Positions 54,469-63,677 of a stretch of 64,000 nt of DNA are shown here, piece after piece. The stretch comes from Paenibacillus sp. FSL R7-0337 (GTDB lineage Bacteria > Bacillota > Bacilli > Paenibacillales > Paenibacillaceae), in assembly GCF_037969875.1 (NCBI RefSeq), contig NZ_CP150218.1, forward strand, positions 1,426,001-1,490,000, given 5' to 3'. Each line of letters starts with the position of its first letter. The first letter of the stretch is position 1. The position numbers and the translations under genes were made by a program. The notes under the pieces are model-generated. The model was given only the letters and a program-made list of their open reading frames with translations. It had not been told where the DNA came from and searched no databases.

Positions 54469-55335
54469 TTATTTCGCTCCTTTGCCGGCATTGCCGTATA
54501 AAGATTCCAGAACCGTCTCGTCCGCGCTGAACACATGCTCTTCCGCAGGGAACGAGCGGTCCTTCACTTCCTGAACATAGCTGGTGATGCCTTCACGGAT
54601 CAGGGAGCCTACATCGGCGTAGGTTTTGACGAATTTTTTCTCCCGGTAAGGGGAGGCATACCGCAGGACATCATGGAAAACCAGAACCTGTCCGTCACAG
54701 TAACGCCCGGCACCAATGCCTATGGTCGGTATGCTGACCGCCCGGGAGATCGCCTCAGCCACCTCTTCTGTCACCAGCTCCAGCACAATGCCGAAGGCCC
54801 CTGCGGCTTCCAGCGCCTTCGCTTCGTCCATCAGCCGCTGTGCATCCTTGGCATCCTTACCCTGAATCCGGTAGCCGCCGATCATATTGACCGACTGCGG
54901 GGTCAGGCCGATATGGCCGAGCACCGGAACTCCGGCAGCGACAACAGCGGATACTGCGGAGCAGATTTCGAGGCCGCCTTCCATTTTGACCGCATGGGCC
55001 TGGCCTTCCTGCATCAGTCTGCGCACACCGCGCAAGGTCTCATCCACGCTTCCGTGGTAGGTCATGAACGGCATATCTGCCACTATAAAAGTATTAGGCG
55101 CCCCGCGCTTCACCGACCGGGTATGGTAGACCATATCCTCTATGGTAACCGGCAGCGTGGTATCATAACCAAGCACGACGTTCCCCAAAGAATCACCGAC
55201 CAGAATCAGATCAATGCCGGCTTCTTCCGCCAACTGGGCTGAAGGGTAGTCATAAGCGGTCAGCATGCTCAGGGGCACACCGTCCGTTTTCATTTTTTTC
55301 ATCTTGATAATATTCAGTGCGTGTTTGTCTGCCAT
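54469..55335 (-). CDS. panB: 3-methyl-2-oxobutanoate hydroxymethyltransferase
   Basis: PanB transfers a hydroxymethyl group from methylene-THF to ketoisovalerate. The ATG at 55335 yields 288 residues. Signatures are LTAYDYPSAQLAEEAGIDLILVGDSLGNVVLG (in pattern), VKMEGG and VLGHIGLTPQSVN. The DNA directly upstream contains an intrinsic terminator inside a long leader, suggesting control by attenuation. Confidence 0.97.
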   Translation of the reverse strand: MADKHALNIIKMKKMKTDGVPLSMLTAYDYPSAQLAEEAGIDLILVGDSLGNVVLGYDTTLPVTIEDMVYHTRSVKRGAPNTFIVADMPFMTYHGSVDETLRGVRRLMQEGQAHAVKMEGGLEICSAVSAVVAAGVPVLGHIGLTPQSVNMIGGYRIQGKDAKDAQRLMDEAKALEAAGAFGIVLELVTEEVAEAISRAVSIPTIGIGAGRYCDGQVLVFHDVLRYASPYREKKFVKTYADVGSLIREGITSYVQEVKDRSFPAEEHVFSADETVLESLYGNAGKGAK

Positions 55336-55383
55336 GTTGCTCTCATTCCCCTTTTCCATAAAATACGCGTTCTCCGCGCAAAC

Positions 55384-55416
55384 AAAAAAACCTTTTAGCA
55401 TGGTCCGCTAAAAAGG
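55384..55416 (-). terminator. Intrinsic terminator inside the panB leader
   Basis: On minus, CCTTTTTAGC pairs with GCTAAAAGG (one extra T) around GGACCAT and is followed by seven Ts, about 50 nt before the panB start codon. Confidence 0.8.
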
Positions 55417-55602
55417 TCCGAAGGGCAAAAAAGAGTCACTCGCGATCGTCCCTTCTGTCTCGGTCCTTACGGCTCAGAGCAGAATCCAACGTAACCGTTA
55501 CATCCAGTTATGAAGGTACATCCGGTAAACAATGTCCTGTTCAAAGATACAACTTACGTGAGTACAGCTCGCCATGCGATGCCGCCTCATGAGCACAGTA
55601 TA
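55384..55602 (-). promoter_or_regulatory. panBCD leader with promoter and mutually exclusive stems
   Basis: An extended -10 (TGGTATACT on minus, -10 hexamer at 55597-55602) starts a leader of about 200 nt. In it AAGGACC (55468-55462) and GAAGGG (55455-55450) can pair with CCCTTC (55425-55420) and GGACCTT (55419-55413), with one A-A mismatch. That pairing uses the CCTT that also forms the 5' arm of the terminator at 55384-55416. This is the layout of an attenuator or riboswitch. A 'pan' RNA motif is known upstream of pan genes in some Firmicutes, but I cannot confirm a match. Confidence 0.55.
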
Positions 55603-56062
55603 CCAAAAAAACACAAAAATAAACACCTCAAGTGGAAACGGCTTAGCCGTTCTTTTAAAGGACGGTACCGTTTCGGCGAGAAATAGAAGGCTGCATTCGC
55701 AGCTAAAAACAGAGATTCAGGGGTTCGTGTAATGAAACCCTTTCACCCCAAAAAATCTAACGGACTGAAGAGACCTTATTCCCACGATAACGCCCCTTTT
55801 GCAGCGTAACGGACTCAGGAGATCTTATCATCTTTGTGCGAGACGTTTTGGAGCTGAATTGCAGGGGATAAGGTCCTTGCGGTCCGTTAACCGCCCAAGT
55901 GACGACTTTCTTTATGCATAAGAGCACCTCAGTCCGTTATGCTAAGCCAAACGCCCTAAAGAACAACCCCCGCTTGGAAAAGATGTGATGTGAATTGAAG
56001 GAGAACTGTTTCTGCTCCACTAATTTAAATCTGATGAGGTACTAGTTAAATCTGATGCTCTT
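55603..56062. other. Intergenic region between birA and the panB promoter, repeat-bearing, no gene
   Basis: No coding signal is seen in this 460-bp gap. It contains the four-copy repeat listed separately. An additional pair, AGCCGTTCTTT and AAAGGACGGTACCGT near 55650, suggests further degenerate palindromes. No terminator for birA is evident. Confidence 0.5.
55758..55939. repeat. Four copies of a 23-24 bp element, two direct and two inverted
   Basis: Copies at 55758-55781 and 55807-55829 read TAACGGACT-(6 to 8 nt)-CTTAT on plus. Copies at 55867-55889 and 55916-55939 read the same on minus. The outer and inner pairs are therefore inverted repeats that could fold into a large hairpin. The element differs from the other two intergenic repeat families in this window. 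Confidence 0.75.
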
Positions 56063-56863
56063 CTAAATCATTTCAATTTCGCCGGACAGTACGCTCACTA
56101 CCTCACCGGATTCGTTACGCAGCAGCAGCCCGCCGTTGTCGTTCAGTCCGACAGCAGTGGCCTCGGTGCGGCCCTGGGGAGTGTTCAAGCTTACCTGACG
56201 GCCCAGTGTTACCGACATCGACTCCCACAGCTCCTTCACGGGCTGGAAGCCTTGCTCCAGATAGACATGATATAAATATTCGAGTTCCGCAAGCACAGCT
56301 TCCGCAAGCCTCGTGCGGTCTACAGGAATGCCACCGCCTTCGATCAGCAGCGATGTACCAATCCCGCGCAGCTCCTCCGGGTAATCTTCTCCGGTCAGAT
56401 TGGCAGCGATGCCGATACCGGCGATACAGTAATGCAGCCCGCCTTCCCGAAGTGAGGATTCCAGCAGAATTCCGCAGATTTTGCGGCCGCCGGCCAGCAG
56501 GTCATTCGGCCACTTGATGCCGGCAGGCACCCCGGTAACCTCACGGATCGCTGTGCAGACAGCCACTCCGGCCAGCAGCGTCAGCTGCGGAGTCACGGCC
56601 AGCGGCAGATCCGGACGCAGCACCAGGCTCATCCAGATTCCTTTGCCGTGAGGGGAATGCCATTTGCGGCCCATCCGCCCGCGCCCGCCGGTCTGCGCTT
56701 CGGCCATGACTGTTGTTCCTTCCGAGGCGCCGCCCTCGGCAAGTTTTTTGGCTTCCTCCTGTGTCGAACCGACTGTATCCAGCCGCTGAATTCCCTTGGA
56801 CCAGCCGGGAACGAACGCCTCCCGCTTCAACACGCCGGAACGCTGCGCATGACCGCTATTCAT
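56063..56863 (-). CDS. birA: Biotin-[acetyl-CoA-carboxylase] ligase, without DNA-binding domain
   Basis: BirA activates biotin with ATP and attaches it to the carboxyl carrier protein. The 266-residue product has the biotin loop GGRGRMGRKWHSP, the KWPNDLL motif and a C-terminal domain (GRQVSLNTPQGR). The winged helix of about 60 residues that lets Bacillus BirA act as biotin-operon repressor is missing. The gene starts inside the end of cca (8-bp overlap, AAAGGA upstream), so there is no room for it. This protein therefore looks mono-functional. Confidence 0.92.
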   Translation of the reverse strand: MNSGHAQRSGVLKREAFVPGWSKGIQRLDTVGSTQEEAKKLAEGGASEGTTVMAEAQTGGRGRMGRKWHSPHGKGIWMSLVLRPDLPLAVTPQLTLLAGVAVCTAIREVTGVPAGIKWPNDLLAGGRKICGILLESSLREGGLHYCIAGIGIAANLTGEDYPEELRGIGTSLLIEGGGIPVDRTRLAEAVLAELEYLYHVYLEQGFQPVKELWESMSVTLGRQVSLNTPQGRTEATAVGLNDNGGLLLRNESGEVVSVLSGEIEMI

Positions 56864-58394
56864 CGCTATCCATCCTTTGCGCTGCTTGCAGCAGTAATTG
56901 GGTGTCATTAGCAAGGTCGCCTGCCGCGACAGCCAGAAGAAGCTGGTGCAGCAATACGCCCAGCCAAGGGCCGGGACGCTTCTCCAGCGCCGCTGTCACC
57001 TCATGGCCGCTCACCGCCAGCTCAGCGAGCGTGCGGACCTTTATCTCTGCGGTCCAGGACCGCAGGAGGCTGGTGGTGACAGGGGGGATGGAGCTTGCCA
57101 TTGTAGGCGCTTCAGGGACGGCTGCCGATGTGGCAGGTGCGGCAGCGTATGCAACAGGCACATCCTCCGCCGTGGAGGGTTCGACTGTGGCAGGGACGTC
57201 ATCCGACGTGGAGGGTTCGACTGTGGCAGGGACGTCATCCGACGTGGCGGGTGCGTCAGCGAGAAAGTCATGGACATCTGCCGACGTGCCTCGCGCAATT
57301 GCGGCTGTGGCCGGGCTGCGCGCCCCTGCGCCAACAGCGGGCGCGGCGCCAGCCCCCGCCGCCTCAAGCAGCGTCAGCCACCCTTCGGCGGCTGACTGGC
57401 CATGGCCCAGCACGGCGGCGATCCACCGCCGCCGCAGCAACTCCCCGGCGCCGGAAGCCTCCGGCCGCGCCGAGGACAACGCCGCGTCCCAAGCTTCGCG
57501 GACGCGGAGCACGGCGACGACGCCAGTGCGCGTCGCCCCCGGGAACGTCCATGCCCGCAGGAGCTCATCGGCGGAAGCCGCCGATGATCCCAGGGCATGC
57601 AGCAGGAGCGCCCAGCGCAGGCGGGCGCTCTCCAGGTTCCCGAGACCGGCAAGGCAGGCGGCGGCAGCCGCCAGGTCACGGCCGGTCCAAGGGAACGGCG
57701 CTTTGCCGCGCGGCAGCAGGCCGCTGCGCAGCAGGAGCCCCAGCCCGCGCTGCGGGTGCGGGCCTTCCAAGATGCGCTCCACCTCGGCGCGCACCCGCTC
57801 CACAGCAATATGCGCCAGCTTGTCACGCTGGCGCAGCAGACCGCGCCAGGTATTCTTCGCGATCGCGAAATCCAGCACAGAAGCAAAACGTACGCAGCGC
57901 AGCATCCGCAGCGCATCCTCCTCGAAGCGTTCCTCCGCTTCGCCTACACAACGGATCACGCGGAGCTTGAGATCACGCTCCCCCCCGAAAGGGTCAATCT
58001 GCCTGCCGTCGAGACCGCAGCAGATAGCGTTGATCGTGAAGTCACGGCGGCGGAGATCTTCCCGCACATCCCTGACGAATACAACATGCTCCGGACGGCG
58101 GTGATCGGCATAGCCGCTCTCCGTCCGGTAGGTCGTAACCTCTAAGCTGTAGCCCTCCTGCAGCACAGTGATCGTGCCATGCGCCAGTCCGGTAGGAACA
58201 CAGCGCGGAAACAGGGCCATCACCTCCTCCGGCAGTGCGGAGGTAGTGATGTCTATATCATGCACCGGACGCCCCAGCAGCTCATCGCGCAGGCAGCCGC
58301 CGACGAAATAAGCTTCATGGCCGCCTGCCGCTAGGCCTGCAACAACAGTCCCGGCGGCTTCAGCCATGCCGGGTGGTGCCATTCTCCATTCCAT
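56856..58394 (-). CDS. cca: CCA tRNA nucleotidyltransferase with a repeat-bearing insertion
   Basis: Cca adds or repairs the tRNA 3' CCA end. The polymerase head shows YFVGGCLRDELLG and the metal residues in HDIDITTS, then RRDFTINAI and the RNA-binding region DPFGG...RCVGEAEERFEEDALRMLR. AAGGAG precedes the ATG. At 512 residues it is about 100 longer than Bacillus Cca. The extra length is an Ala/Pro/Ser/Thr/Val-rich insertion (about 340-440) with a 12-residue tandem repeat (TSDDVPATVEPS), encoded by very GC-rich DNA. The C-terminal end resumes ordinary sequence. The frame is open throughout. Confidence 0.93.
   Translation of the reverse strand: MEWRMAPPGMAEAAGTVVAGLAAGGHEAYFVGGCLRDELLGRPVHDIDITTSALPEEVMALFPRCVPTGLAHGTITVLQEGYSLEVTTYRTESGYADHRRPEHVVFVRDVREDLRRRDFTINAICCGLDGRQIDPFGGERDLKLRVIRCVGEAEERFEEDALRMLRCVRFASVLDFAIAKNTWRGLLRQRDKLAHIAVERVRAEVERILEGPHPQRGLGLLLRSGLLPRGKAPFPWTGRDLAAAAACLAGLGNLESARLRWALLLHALGSSAASADELLRAWTFPGATRTGVVAVLRVREAWDAALSSARPEASGAGELLRRRWIAAVLGHGQSAAEGWLTLLEAAGAGAAPAVGAGARSPATAAIARGTSADVHDFLADAPATSDDVPATVEPSTSDDVPATVEPSTAEDVPVAYAAAPATSAAVPEAPTMASSIPPVTTSLLRSWTAEIKVRTLAELAVSGHEVTAALEKRPGPWLGVLLHQLLLAVAAGDLANDTQLLLQAAQRMDSDE
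57172..57243 (-). repeat. 36-bp tandem repeat inside cca
   Basis: Two identical 36-bp units (57172-57207 and 57208-57243) encode TSDDVPATVEPS twice. Degenerate partial copies continue on both sides, including ATSDDVPA and STAEDVPVA in the protein. Confidence 0.9.
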
Positions 58395-58404
58395 ATCGTA
58401 CTCC

Positions 58405-59562
58405 TTACCCCAGGATCGGGTCTAATCCGGATACCTTGCGCCCGAGCACACGGTAATAAATATCTTCATATTGATTGGTGATCATATCTCTGCTGAAATC
58501 ATTGCAGGACCGCTCCAGGCAGGCGCGCCGGAAGCTCTCAGCCATCGCCTCATCCGAGAGAAGCCGGACGGCATATTCTGCCATCGATTCCGTATCGCCG
58601 ACCGGTGCAAGGAATCCGGTCTTGCCATGCTGAATCAGCTCCGGAATTCCCCCGGCCTGCGAGCCAATGGTCGGAACGCCGCAAGCCATCGCTTCCAGAG
58701 CGACCAGCCCGAAGCTCTCCTTCTCAGAAGGCAGCAGAAGCAGGTCCGCCAGGGAGATCACCTGGGCAATCTCATCCTGCTTACCCAGGAAGCGGACATG
58801 ATCGTCGAGACCCATCTCGCTGATCTTGGCTTGAATCTTAGGCAGGTCAGGGCCTTCGCCAACCAGCAGCAGCTTGGAAGGCACCTGCCGGTTCACCTTG
58901 GCGAACACATCCACCACATCACTTACCCGCTTGACCGGGCGGAAATTGCTGATATGCATAAGAATCTTCTCATCCGGGGCTGCGAAGTCGCCGCGCAGAT
59001 CCGTTACATCCCGGGGATAATAGACACGCTTATCCACGAAATTATAAGTCAGATCAATTTCACGCGTGATATCAAGCGCCTTGCGGGTCTCCTTGATCAG
59101 ATCACGGGAGACTGCGGTTACCGCATCACTCTCGTTAATGCCCAGCCGGATCAGATCCTTCAGGGATTCATCCTGGCCCAGCACTGTAATATCCGTGCCG
59201 TGCAGCGTGGTAACCACTTTGATATCATTGCCAAGGATCTGCTTGGCCAGATAAGCACATACCGCATGCGGGACCGCATAATGGACATGAAACAGATCCA
59301 GATTCTGCATTTTGGCTACCTGCGCCATCTTGGTTGCCAGCGCCAGATCGTATGGCGGATAGCGGAAAACATAATAATCGTTAACCTCTACCTCATGGTA
59401 AAAGATGTTTTTCTGAAATGTTCCCAGCCGAAACGGGATGCTGTGGGTAATAAAGTGAACCTCATGGCCTTTTTCAGCCAATAGCTTGCCCAGTTCAGTT
59501 GCCACCACACCCGAGCCGCCAAGAGAAGGATAACAAGTGATGCCTATCTTTAGCCGCTCCAT
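58405..59562 (-). CDS. bshA: N-acetyl-alpha-D-glucosaminyl L-malate synthase (bacillithiol)
   Basis: BshA is the GT4-family glycosyltransferase that joins GlcNAc to L-malate in bacillithiol synthesis. The 385-residue protein has the N-terminal [20 protein letters not shown] signature and the donor-site motif [27 protein letters not shown] (in pattern). It lies 10 bp upstream of cca and near bshB1, as in B. subtilis. Confidence 0.96.
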   Translation of the reverse strand: MERLKIGITCYPSLGGSGVVATELGKLLAEKGHEVHFITHSIPFRLGTFQKNIFYHEVEVNDYYVFRYPPYDLALATKMAQVAKMQNLDLFHVHYAVPHAVCAYLAKQILGNDIKVVTTLHGTDITVLGQDESLKDLIRLGINESDAVTAVSRDLIKETRKALDITREIDLTYNFVDKRVYYPRDVTDLRGDFAAPDEKILMHISNFRPVKRVSDVVDVFAKVNRQVPSKLLLVGEGPDLPKIQAKISEMGLDDHVRFLGKQDEIAQVISLADLLLLPSEKESFGLVALEAMACGVPTIGSQAGGIPELIQHGKTGFLAPVGDTESMAEYAVRLLSDEAMAESFRRACLERSCNDFSRDMITNQYEDIYYRVLGRKVSGLDPILG

Positions 59563-59653
59563 AGCTCCGCCCCTTCATTTAACTTAGCTCTATTACTTCA
59601 AGTAACGATATGAATTAATTATAGTTGTTTTCCGGGCTTTGTCGAGTTGCGCC

Positions 59654-60358
59654 TTATCCGCGTGCAGCGCTGAACAGATCTACAGTATACGGAACCTTAC
59701 CAGCGAACCCTTCGGCATAAGGAATGAGCCTGCGCTGGCCGAGCAGCATATCTCTTGAACGGACGCGCTCGATATACCCTTCCGTCAATGGCGTTGCAAC
59801 GGCATCTTCACCCGGAGCGAGTCCGAACTGGGAACGGTAGCAGGACAATGCCTGCTCCTTCAGCGGATACTGCGCAGTCACATCGACAATCAGATCCGTC
59901 CGCCCGAGATCATTAATGAAGTAGAAATATAACTCAGGCTCCGGAATGGCAGGCTTGTCCGGCATATATTTGCGCAGCTTGGCATTAAAAACCGCTTCCT
60001 CCACCAGCTTACTGCAGGCAATATGATCGGGATGGCGGTCTTCCCAGTAAGGAGCAAATACGATGGACGGAGCATAACGGCGGATTTCCGCTGTTACAGC
60101 CGCCAAATGGCCCTCTGTCATATACAGGCCACGGTCAGGCAGCCCCAGATTCGTTCGCACCGCCGCGCCCAGCACTACGGCAGCCTGCTGTGCCTCCTGT
60201 TCCCGAAGCTCCACCGTTCCGTTCGAAGACATCTCTGCCCGGGTCAGATCGCACATTCCCACCTTGAAGCCGGAGGCAGTATGCTTGGCAATCGTACCTG
60301 CCATGCCGATCTCGGCATCATCCGCATGCGCACCGAATACCAGGATGTCAAGCTTCAT
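59654..60358 (-). CDS. bshB1: Bacillithiol biosynthesis deacetylase
   Basis: BshB1 removes the acetyl group from GlcNAc-malate. The 234-residue LmbE-type protein shows the zinc motif [11 protein letters not shown] near the N-terminus and EDRHPDH with the other ligand. Its start overlaps mgsA by 4 bp. Confidence 0.96.
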   Translation of the reverse strand: MKLDILVFGAHADDAEIGMAGTIAKHTASGFKVGMCDLTRAEMSSNGTVELREQEAQQAAVVLGAAVRTNLGLPDRGLYMTEGHLAAVTAEIRRYAPSIVFAPYWEDRHPDHIACSKLVEEAVFNAKLRKYMPDKPAIPEPELYFYFINDLGRTDLIVDVTAQYPLKEQALSCYRSQFGLAPGEDAVATPLTEGYIERVRSRDMLLGQRRLIPYAEGFAGKVPYTVDLFSAARG

Positions 60359-60780
60359 GACTCGTCCACACCCGGCTTATATTTATGTACCAGCTCACGC
60401 CAGCCGAAATCTCCCCGGTCAATAGCCTTCACCAGGATTTCTGCTGTAGCAATATTCGTGGCAACTGGAATCCCGTACACATCACACAGCCGGAGCAGCG
60501 CCGTAATATCCGGTTCATGCGGCTGGGCCATCAGCGGATCCCGCAGGAAAATAATCAAATCCAGCTCATCCGTAGCGACCATCGAGCCGATCTGCTGGTC
60601 GCCGCCAAGCGGCCCGGACATGTACCGGTGAATGGAGAGCTTGGTCACTTCCATGATGCGCTGGCCCGTAGTTCCGGTGGAGAATAATTTATGCCCTTCG
60701 AAGACATGCTCATAAGCGGTTACGAAATTAACTATTTCATCTTTTTTGCGGTCATGTGCGATAAAAGCAATTTTCAACAT
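60355..60780 (-). CDS. mgsA: Methylglyoxal synthase
   Basis: MgsA converts dihydroxyacetone phosphate to methylglyoxal. The 141-residue protein has [32 protein letters not shown] and FLRDPL with the catalytic Asp. Bacillithiol detoxifies methylglyoxal, so its coupling to bshB1 and bshA is functionally sensible. Confidence 0.97.
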   Translation of the reverse strand: MLKIAFIAHDRKKDEIVNFVTAYEHVFEGHKLFSTGTTGQRIMEVTKLSIHRYMSGPLGGDQQIGSMVATDELDLIIFLRDPLMAQPHEPDITALLRLCDVYGIPVATNIATAEILVKAIDRGDFGWRELVHKYKPGVDES

Positions 60781-60797
60781 TCTGTTTCTCTCCCCGT

Positions 60798-61601
60798 CTA
60801 TTCTATAAAATGCTCAAAACCATAAATCATGCCGGTATAGCCCATCACCTTTTGAATCCCAAGCTTGACTCCAGGCATATAACCCGCACGCTCATAGGAG
60901 TCATGACGGATCTTCAGCGACTGTCCGAACCCGCCAAACACAACCTCCTCCTGGGCAAAAACACCCGGAAGACGCACACTGTGAATACGGAAGCCGTTAT
61001 AATACCCGCCGCGCGAGCCTTCAATAATCTCTTCTTCCTCCGGATGTCCCTGGCGGAGCTCCTGCCGCGCCTCAGAGATCATCTCTGCCGTCTTAATCGC
61101 TGTTCCTGAAGGAGCATCCAGCTTCTGGTCTCCGTGATATTCGATAATTTCGAGATGAGGGAAATACTTGGCGGCCTGGGCAGCGAATTTCATCAGCAGG
61201 ATCGCACCGATGGAGAAGTTAGGTGCAATTAATCCGCCGATTCCCTGCTCCTGGCATTGCTTGTCCAGCCCGGCGATCTGCTCCGGCGTGAAGCCGGTGG
61301 TACCGATAACCGGACGGACGCCGTACTTGACCGCCAGTGCAGTATTGCTATATGCCGACTGTGGAATGGTAAAATCCACCATCACATCAGCCTCTGTATC
61401 TGCAAGCGCAGTCTCCAGATCCGAAGTCACAAGTACACCGCAATCCTCAAGGCCAACCAGCCGTCCCGCATCTCTGCCATGTGCAGAGCGGTCAACCGCT
61501 GCTGCCAGCTCGAGTTCATCATCCTGCAATACCAGCTTCACAACCTCTTTGCCCATTCTGCCTCCGGCTCCGGAAACAACAATCCTGATCTTGTCACTCA
61601 A
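60798..61601 (-). CDS. dapB: 4-hydroxy-tetrahydrodipicolinate reductase
   Basis: DapB reduces the product of DapA in lysine and diaminopimelate synthesis. The 267-residue protein has the NAD(P) loop [22 protein letters not shown] and the substrate motif [15 protein letters not shown]. It is 17 bp upstream of mgsA in the conserved dapB-mgsA-bshB1-bshA-cca order. Confidence 0.97.
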   Translation of the reverse strand: MSDKIRIVVSGAGGRMGKEVVKLVLQDDELELAAAVDRSAHGRDAGRLVGLEDCGVLVTSDLETALADTEADVMVDFTIPQSAYSNTALAVKYGVRPVIGTTGFTPEQIAGLDKQCQEQGIGGLIAPNFSIGAILLMKFAAQAAKYFPHLEIIEYHGDQKLDAPSGTAIKTAEMISEARQELRQGHPEEEEIIEGSRGGYYNGFRIHSVRLPGVFAQEEVVFGGFGQSLKIRHDSYERAGYMPGVKLGIQKVMGYTGMIYGFEHFIE

Positions 61602-61633
61602 ATGAATTCTCCCCGCTTTCCCTGGCTCTGTTA

Positions 61634-62155
61634 TTATTGTATATAGTGTTGCAGCGATTTCTGCAGATCCTTCATCAGCAGACGCAGTCCGCTGTCATCC
61701 GGGTGCAGCGACATGACTTCTTTCAATACTGCAATCGCCTGCAGATGTTCATTCATCCGGCTGTGTGCAATCGCCAGCCATACATAAGCATCCCCGTAGA
61801 GAGGGTCAAGCGATACAGCTTCCTTCAGCAGTGTAATCGGATGGTACGGATTCACACTGTCCGCTGCTTCATCCTCCAGCAGCCGCTTCGCTTCCTGTAC
61901 AAGCTTAAGGGCCTGCAGATGCTGAAGATGCAGCTGATAGTCCGGTTTGGTCCCATCCAGCCTGCGTGCGGCTATAGCATGTTCAAGTGCTTTATCCAGC
62001 ATGCCGCTGCGGGCATAGGTAATAGAGCAGCGGTATCTGACTTCTGCATCATCAGGACTAGCAGCAATGGCCGCCTCGAACAAGATGATGGCCTCAGCAA
62101 AGTCACTGCGCAGTATCGAGCGGTAGGCCGCTTTTACATAATCATTATGATCCAT
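61634..62155 (-). CDS. TPR-repeat protein between ypjD and dapB
   Basis: The 173-residue product is made of TPR-like helices: IILFEAAIAASPDDAEVRYR, ALEHAIAARRLDGTKPDYQ and AYVWLAIAHSRMNEHLQAIAVL (in pattern). There is no signal peptide. It lies 33 bp before dapB. It is not part of the B. subtilis block, so it is a lineage-specific addition. The function is unknown. Confidence 0.85.
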   Translation of the reverse strand: MDHNDYVKAAYRSILRSDFAEAIILFEAAIAASPDDAEVRYRCSITYARSGMLDKALEHAIAARRLDGTKPDYQLHLQHLQALKLVQEAKRLLEDEAADSVNPYHPITLLKEAVSLDPLYGDAYVWLAIAHSRMNEHLQAIAVLKEVMSLHPDDSGLRLLMKDLQKSLQHYIQ

Positions 62156-62214
62156 ATCCTCACCATCCTTACGGCTAAATCCCGTTCGTTTGGTACAGCA
62201 TATGTAGCATAGGC

Positions 62215-62544
62215 CTAATCGGTGTTTTTGGGTGTCCAGCGCCCGGCATCACGCGTATTGAATTTATGCATAACCTTATTATGTGCCTCAGTTAAATCTA
62301 TACCGAGTGAATTGGCGAAGCAAACGGTAATGAAGAGAATGTCGCCCAGCTCCAGCTCAATCGAATTATCAGCTTCATCCGCTTTTTTCGGCTTCTCGCC
62401 GAATTGATGGTTCACTTCGCGCGCCAGCTCTCCGACTTCCTCGGACATCCGGGCCAGCATCGACAGCGGACTGAAGTAGCCTTCTTTAAACTGTGAGATA
62501 TAGGCATCCACCTCACGCTGAATGTCACCAAGACTTTTATCCAT
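62215..62544 (-). CDS. ypjD: MazG-like nucleotide pyrophosphohydrolase (YpjD family)
   Basis: The ATG at 62544 is preceded by GAAAGGG and gives 109 residues. The MazG fold is shown by EEVGELAREVNH and the second acidic motif ELGDILFITVCFANSLGID. It hydrolyses nucleoside triphosphates or modified nucleotides; the physiological substrate is unknown. Position next to dapB matches YpjD. Confidence 0.92.
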   Translation of the reverse strand: MDKSLGDIQREVDAYISQFKEGYFSPLSMLARMSEEVGELAREVNHQFGEKPKKADEADNSIELELGDILFITVCFANSLGIDLTEAHNKVMHKFNTRDAGRWTPKNTD

Positions 62545-62711
62545 AAATTTCCCTTTCACCCCCGTGTATTCTTGCCTTCTGTTTGCCCCTATGTTATCGT
62601 AAAGACGTTTTGAAGACAAATCTTTTTTGCAATGACGCCTGGAGCTTACGTGCTCTCCGGGGGGATCATTACATATAAATTGCCCATTTAGAGGCGTAGG
62701 CGAGGGATGTT

Positions 62712-63584
62712 ATGAGTTCAACCGTTAAAATCAGCACAGTCAGCAAAACAGTGGCCCCCATCATGCTGGGCACGGCCATCTACGCATTCGGACTACTGTA
62801 TTTCATTATTCCCAACCAGCTGATGGAGGGCGGAGTTACCGGGATTACCATCCTGCTCAATTACGCCTTTAACATCCCGATCTTCTTAACCACACTGCTG
62901 CTGAACCTCCCGCTCTTTCTGCTCGGCTGGAGGGTGCTCGGGGCGAATCAGATCGTCTATACGGGACTAGGCATCGGCGCCCTGTCTTTTTTCCTCTGGT
63001 TATTTGAGCGGATGATCAAGGCAGGGTGGATTGTGACGTTCAGTACCGAGCATGATTTTATTCTTGCTTCATTATATGCAGGGGTTACCCTGGGTCTGGG
63101 TCTGGGGATTGTCTTCCGCTTCGGGGGCACCACCGGGGGTGTAGATATTGTTGCACGGATACTCGGACGCAAGTTCGGCTGGAGTATGGGTCAGATTATT
63201 CTGGCCGTAGATATCATCATTATCGGGGCTTCCCTGCTCTACATTCCCCGCGAAAAAATACTATACACTCTCGTGGCAGTCTTCATCGCCTCACGCGTAA
63301 TTGATTTCATTCAGGAGGGGGCCTACGCCGCCAAAGCCTTCACCATTATCAGCGACGAGGCTCCGCAGATTGCCGAGCTGATCACCGCAGAGCTGGAACG
63401 CGGCGTGACGCTTATCCCGGCAATCGGCGCCTATTCTAAGCAGGCCAAGCACATGGTCTACTGTGTGGTCTCCAGACAGGAGATCCGCCGGCTCAGCCTG
63501 CTGGTGAAGTCGGTGGACCCTAAAGCCTTCGTTATAATCAGTGACGTTCATGATGTTCATGGCGAAGGCTTCCGGGAGACCTGA
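62712..63584 (+). CDS. ypjC: YitT/DUF2179 family membrane protein (YpjC)
   Basis: The 290-residue protein has five or six membrane segments (about 15-205, with GGVTGITILLNY and GGTTGGVDIVARILGRKF) and a C-terminal cytoplasmic DUF2179 domain (about 215-285; AFTIISDEAPQIAELITAELERGVT). The function of the family is not known. Unlike its neighbours it is on plus. Confidence 0.92.
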   Translation: MSSTVKISTVSKTVAPIMLGTAIYAFGLLYFIIPNQLMEGGVTGITILLNYAFNIPIFLTTLLLNLPLFLLGWRVLGANQIVYTGLGIGALSFFLWLFERMIKAGWIVTFSTEHDFILASLYAGVTLGLGLGIVFRFGGTTGGVDIVARILGRKFGWSMGQIILAVDIIIIGASLLYIPREKILYTLVAVFIASRVIDFIQEGAYAAKAFTIISDEAPQIAELITAELERGVTLIPAIGAYSKQAKHMVYCVVSRQEIRRLSLLVKSVDPKAFVIISDVHDVHGEGFRET

Positions 63585-63598
63585 TCTACACACACATA

Positions 63599-63651
63599 AG
63601 GGCGGCCCCCCGCAAGCAGGCAATAGCTGCTAGTGGAGTCCGCCCTCTTTT
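63599..63651 (+). terminator. Terminator after ypjC
   Basis: AGGGCGG pairs with CCGCCCT across a long loop containing a second small stem (GCAAGCAG), followed by CTTTTG. It lies 15 bp past the ypjC stop. Confidence 0.65.
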
Positions 63652-63677
63652 GTATCCTCTGTTACCTCAGCTTAACG

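Noticed and set aside
55758..55939. CRISPR-like repeat array
   Set aside because: Copies are imperfect, two are inverted, spacing is irregular (26-38 bp between copies) and no cas genes are present.
56713..58104. A 463-codon open frame on plus opposite birA and cca
   Set aside because: Composition is Arg/Ser/Pro/Ala only, it spans two genes with clear conserved motifs on minus, and it results from high GC content at codon positions.
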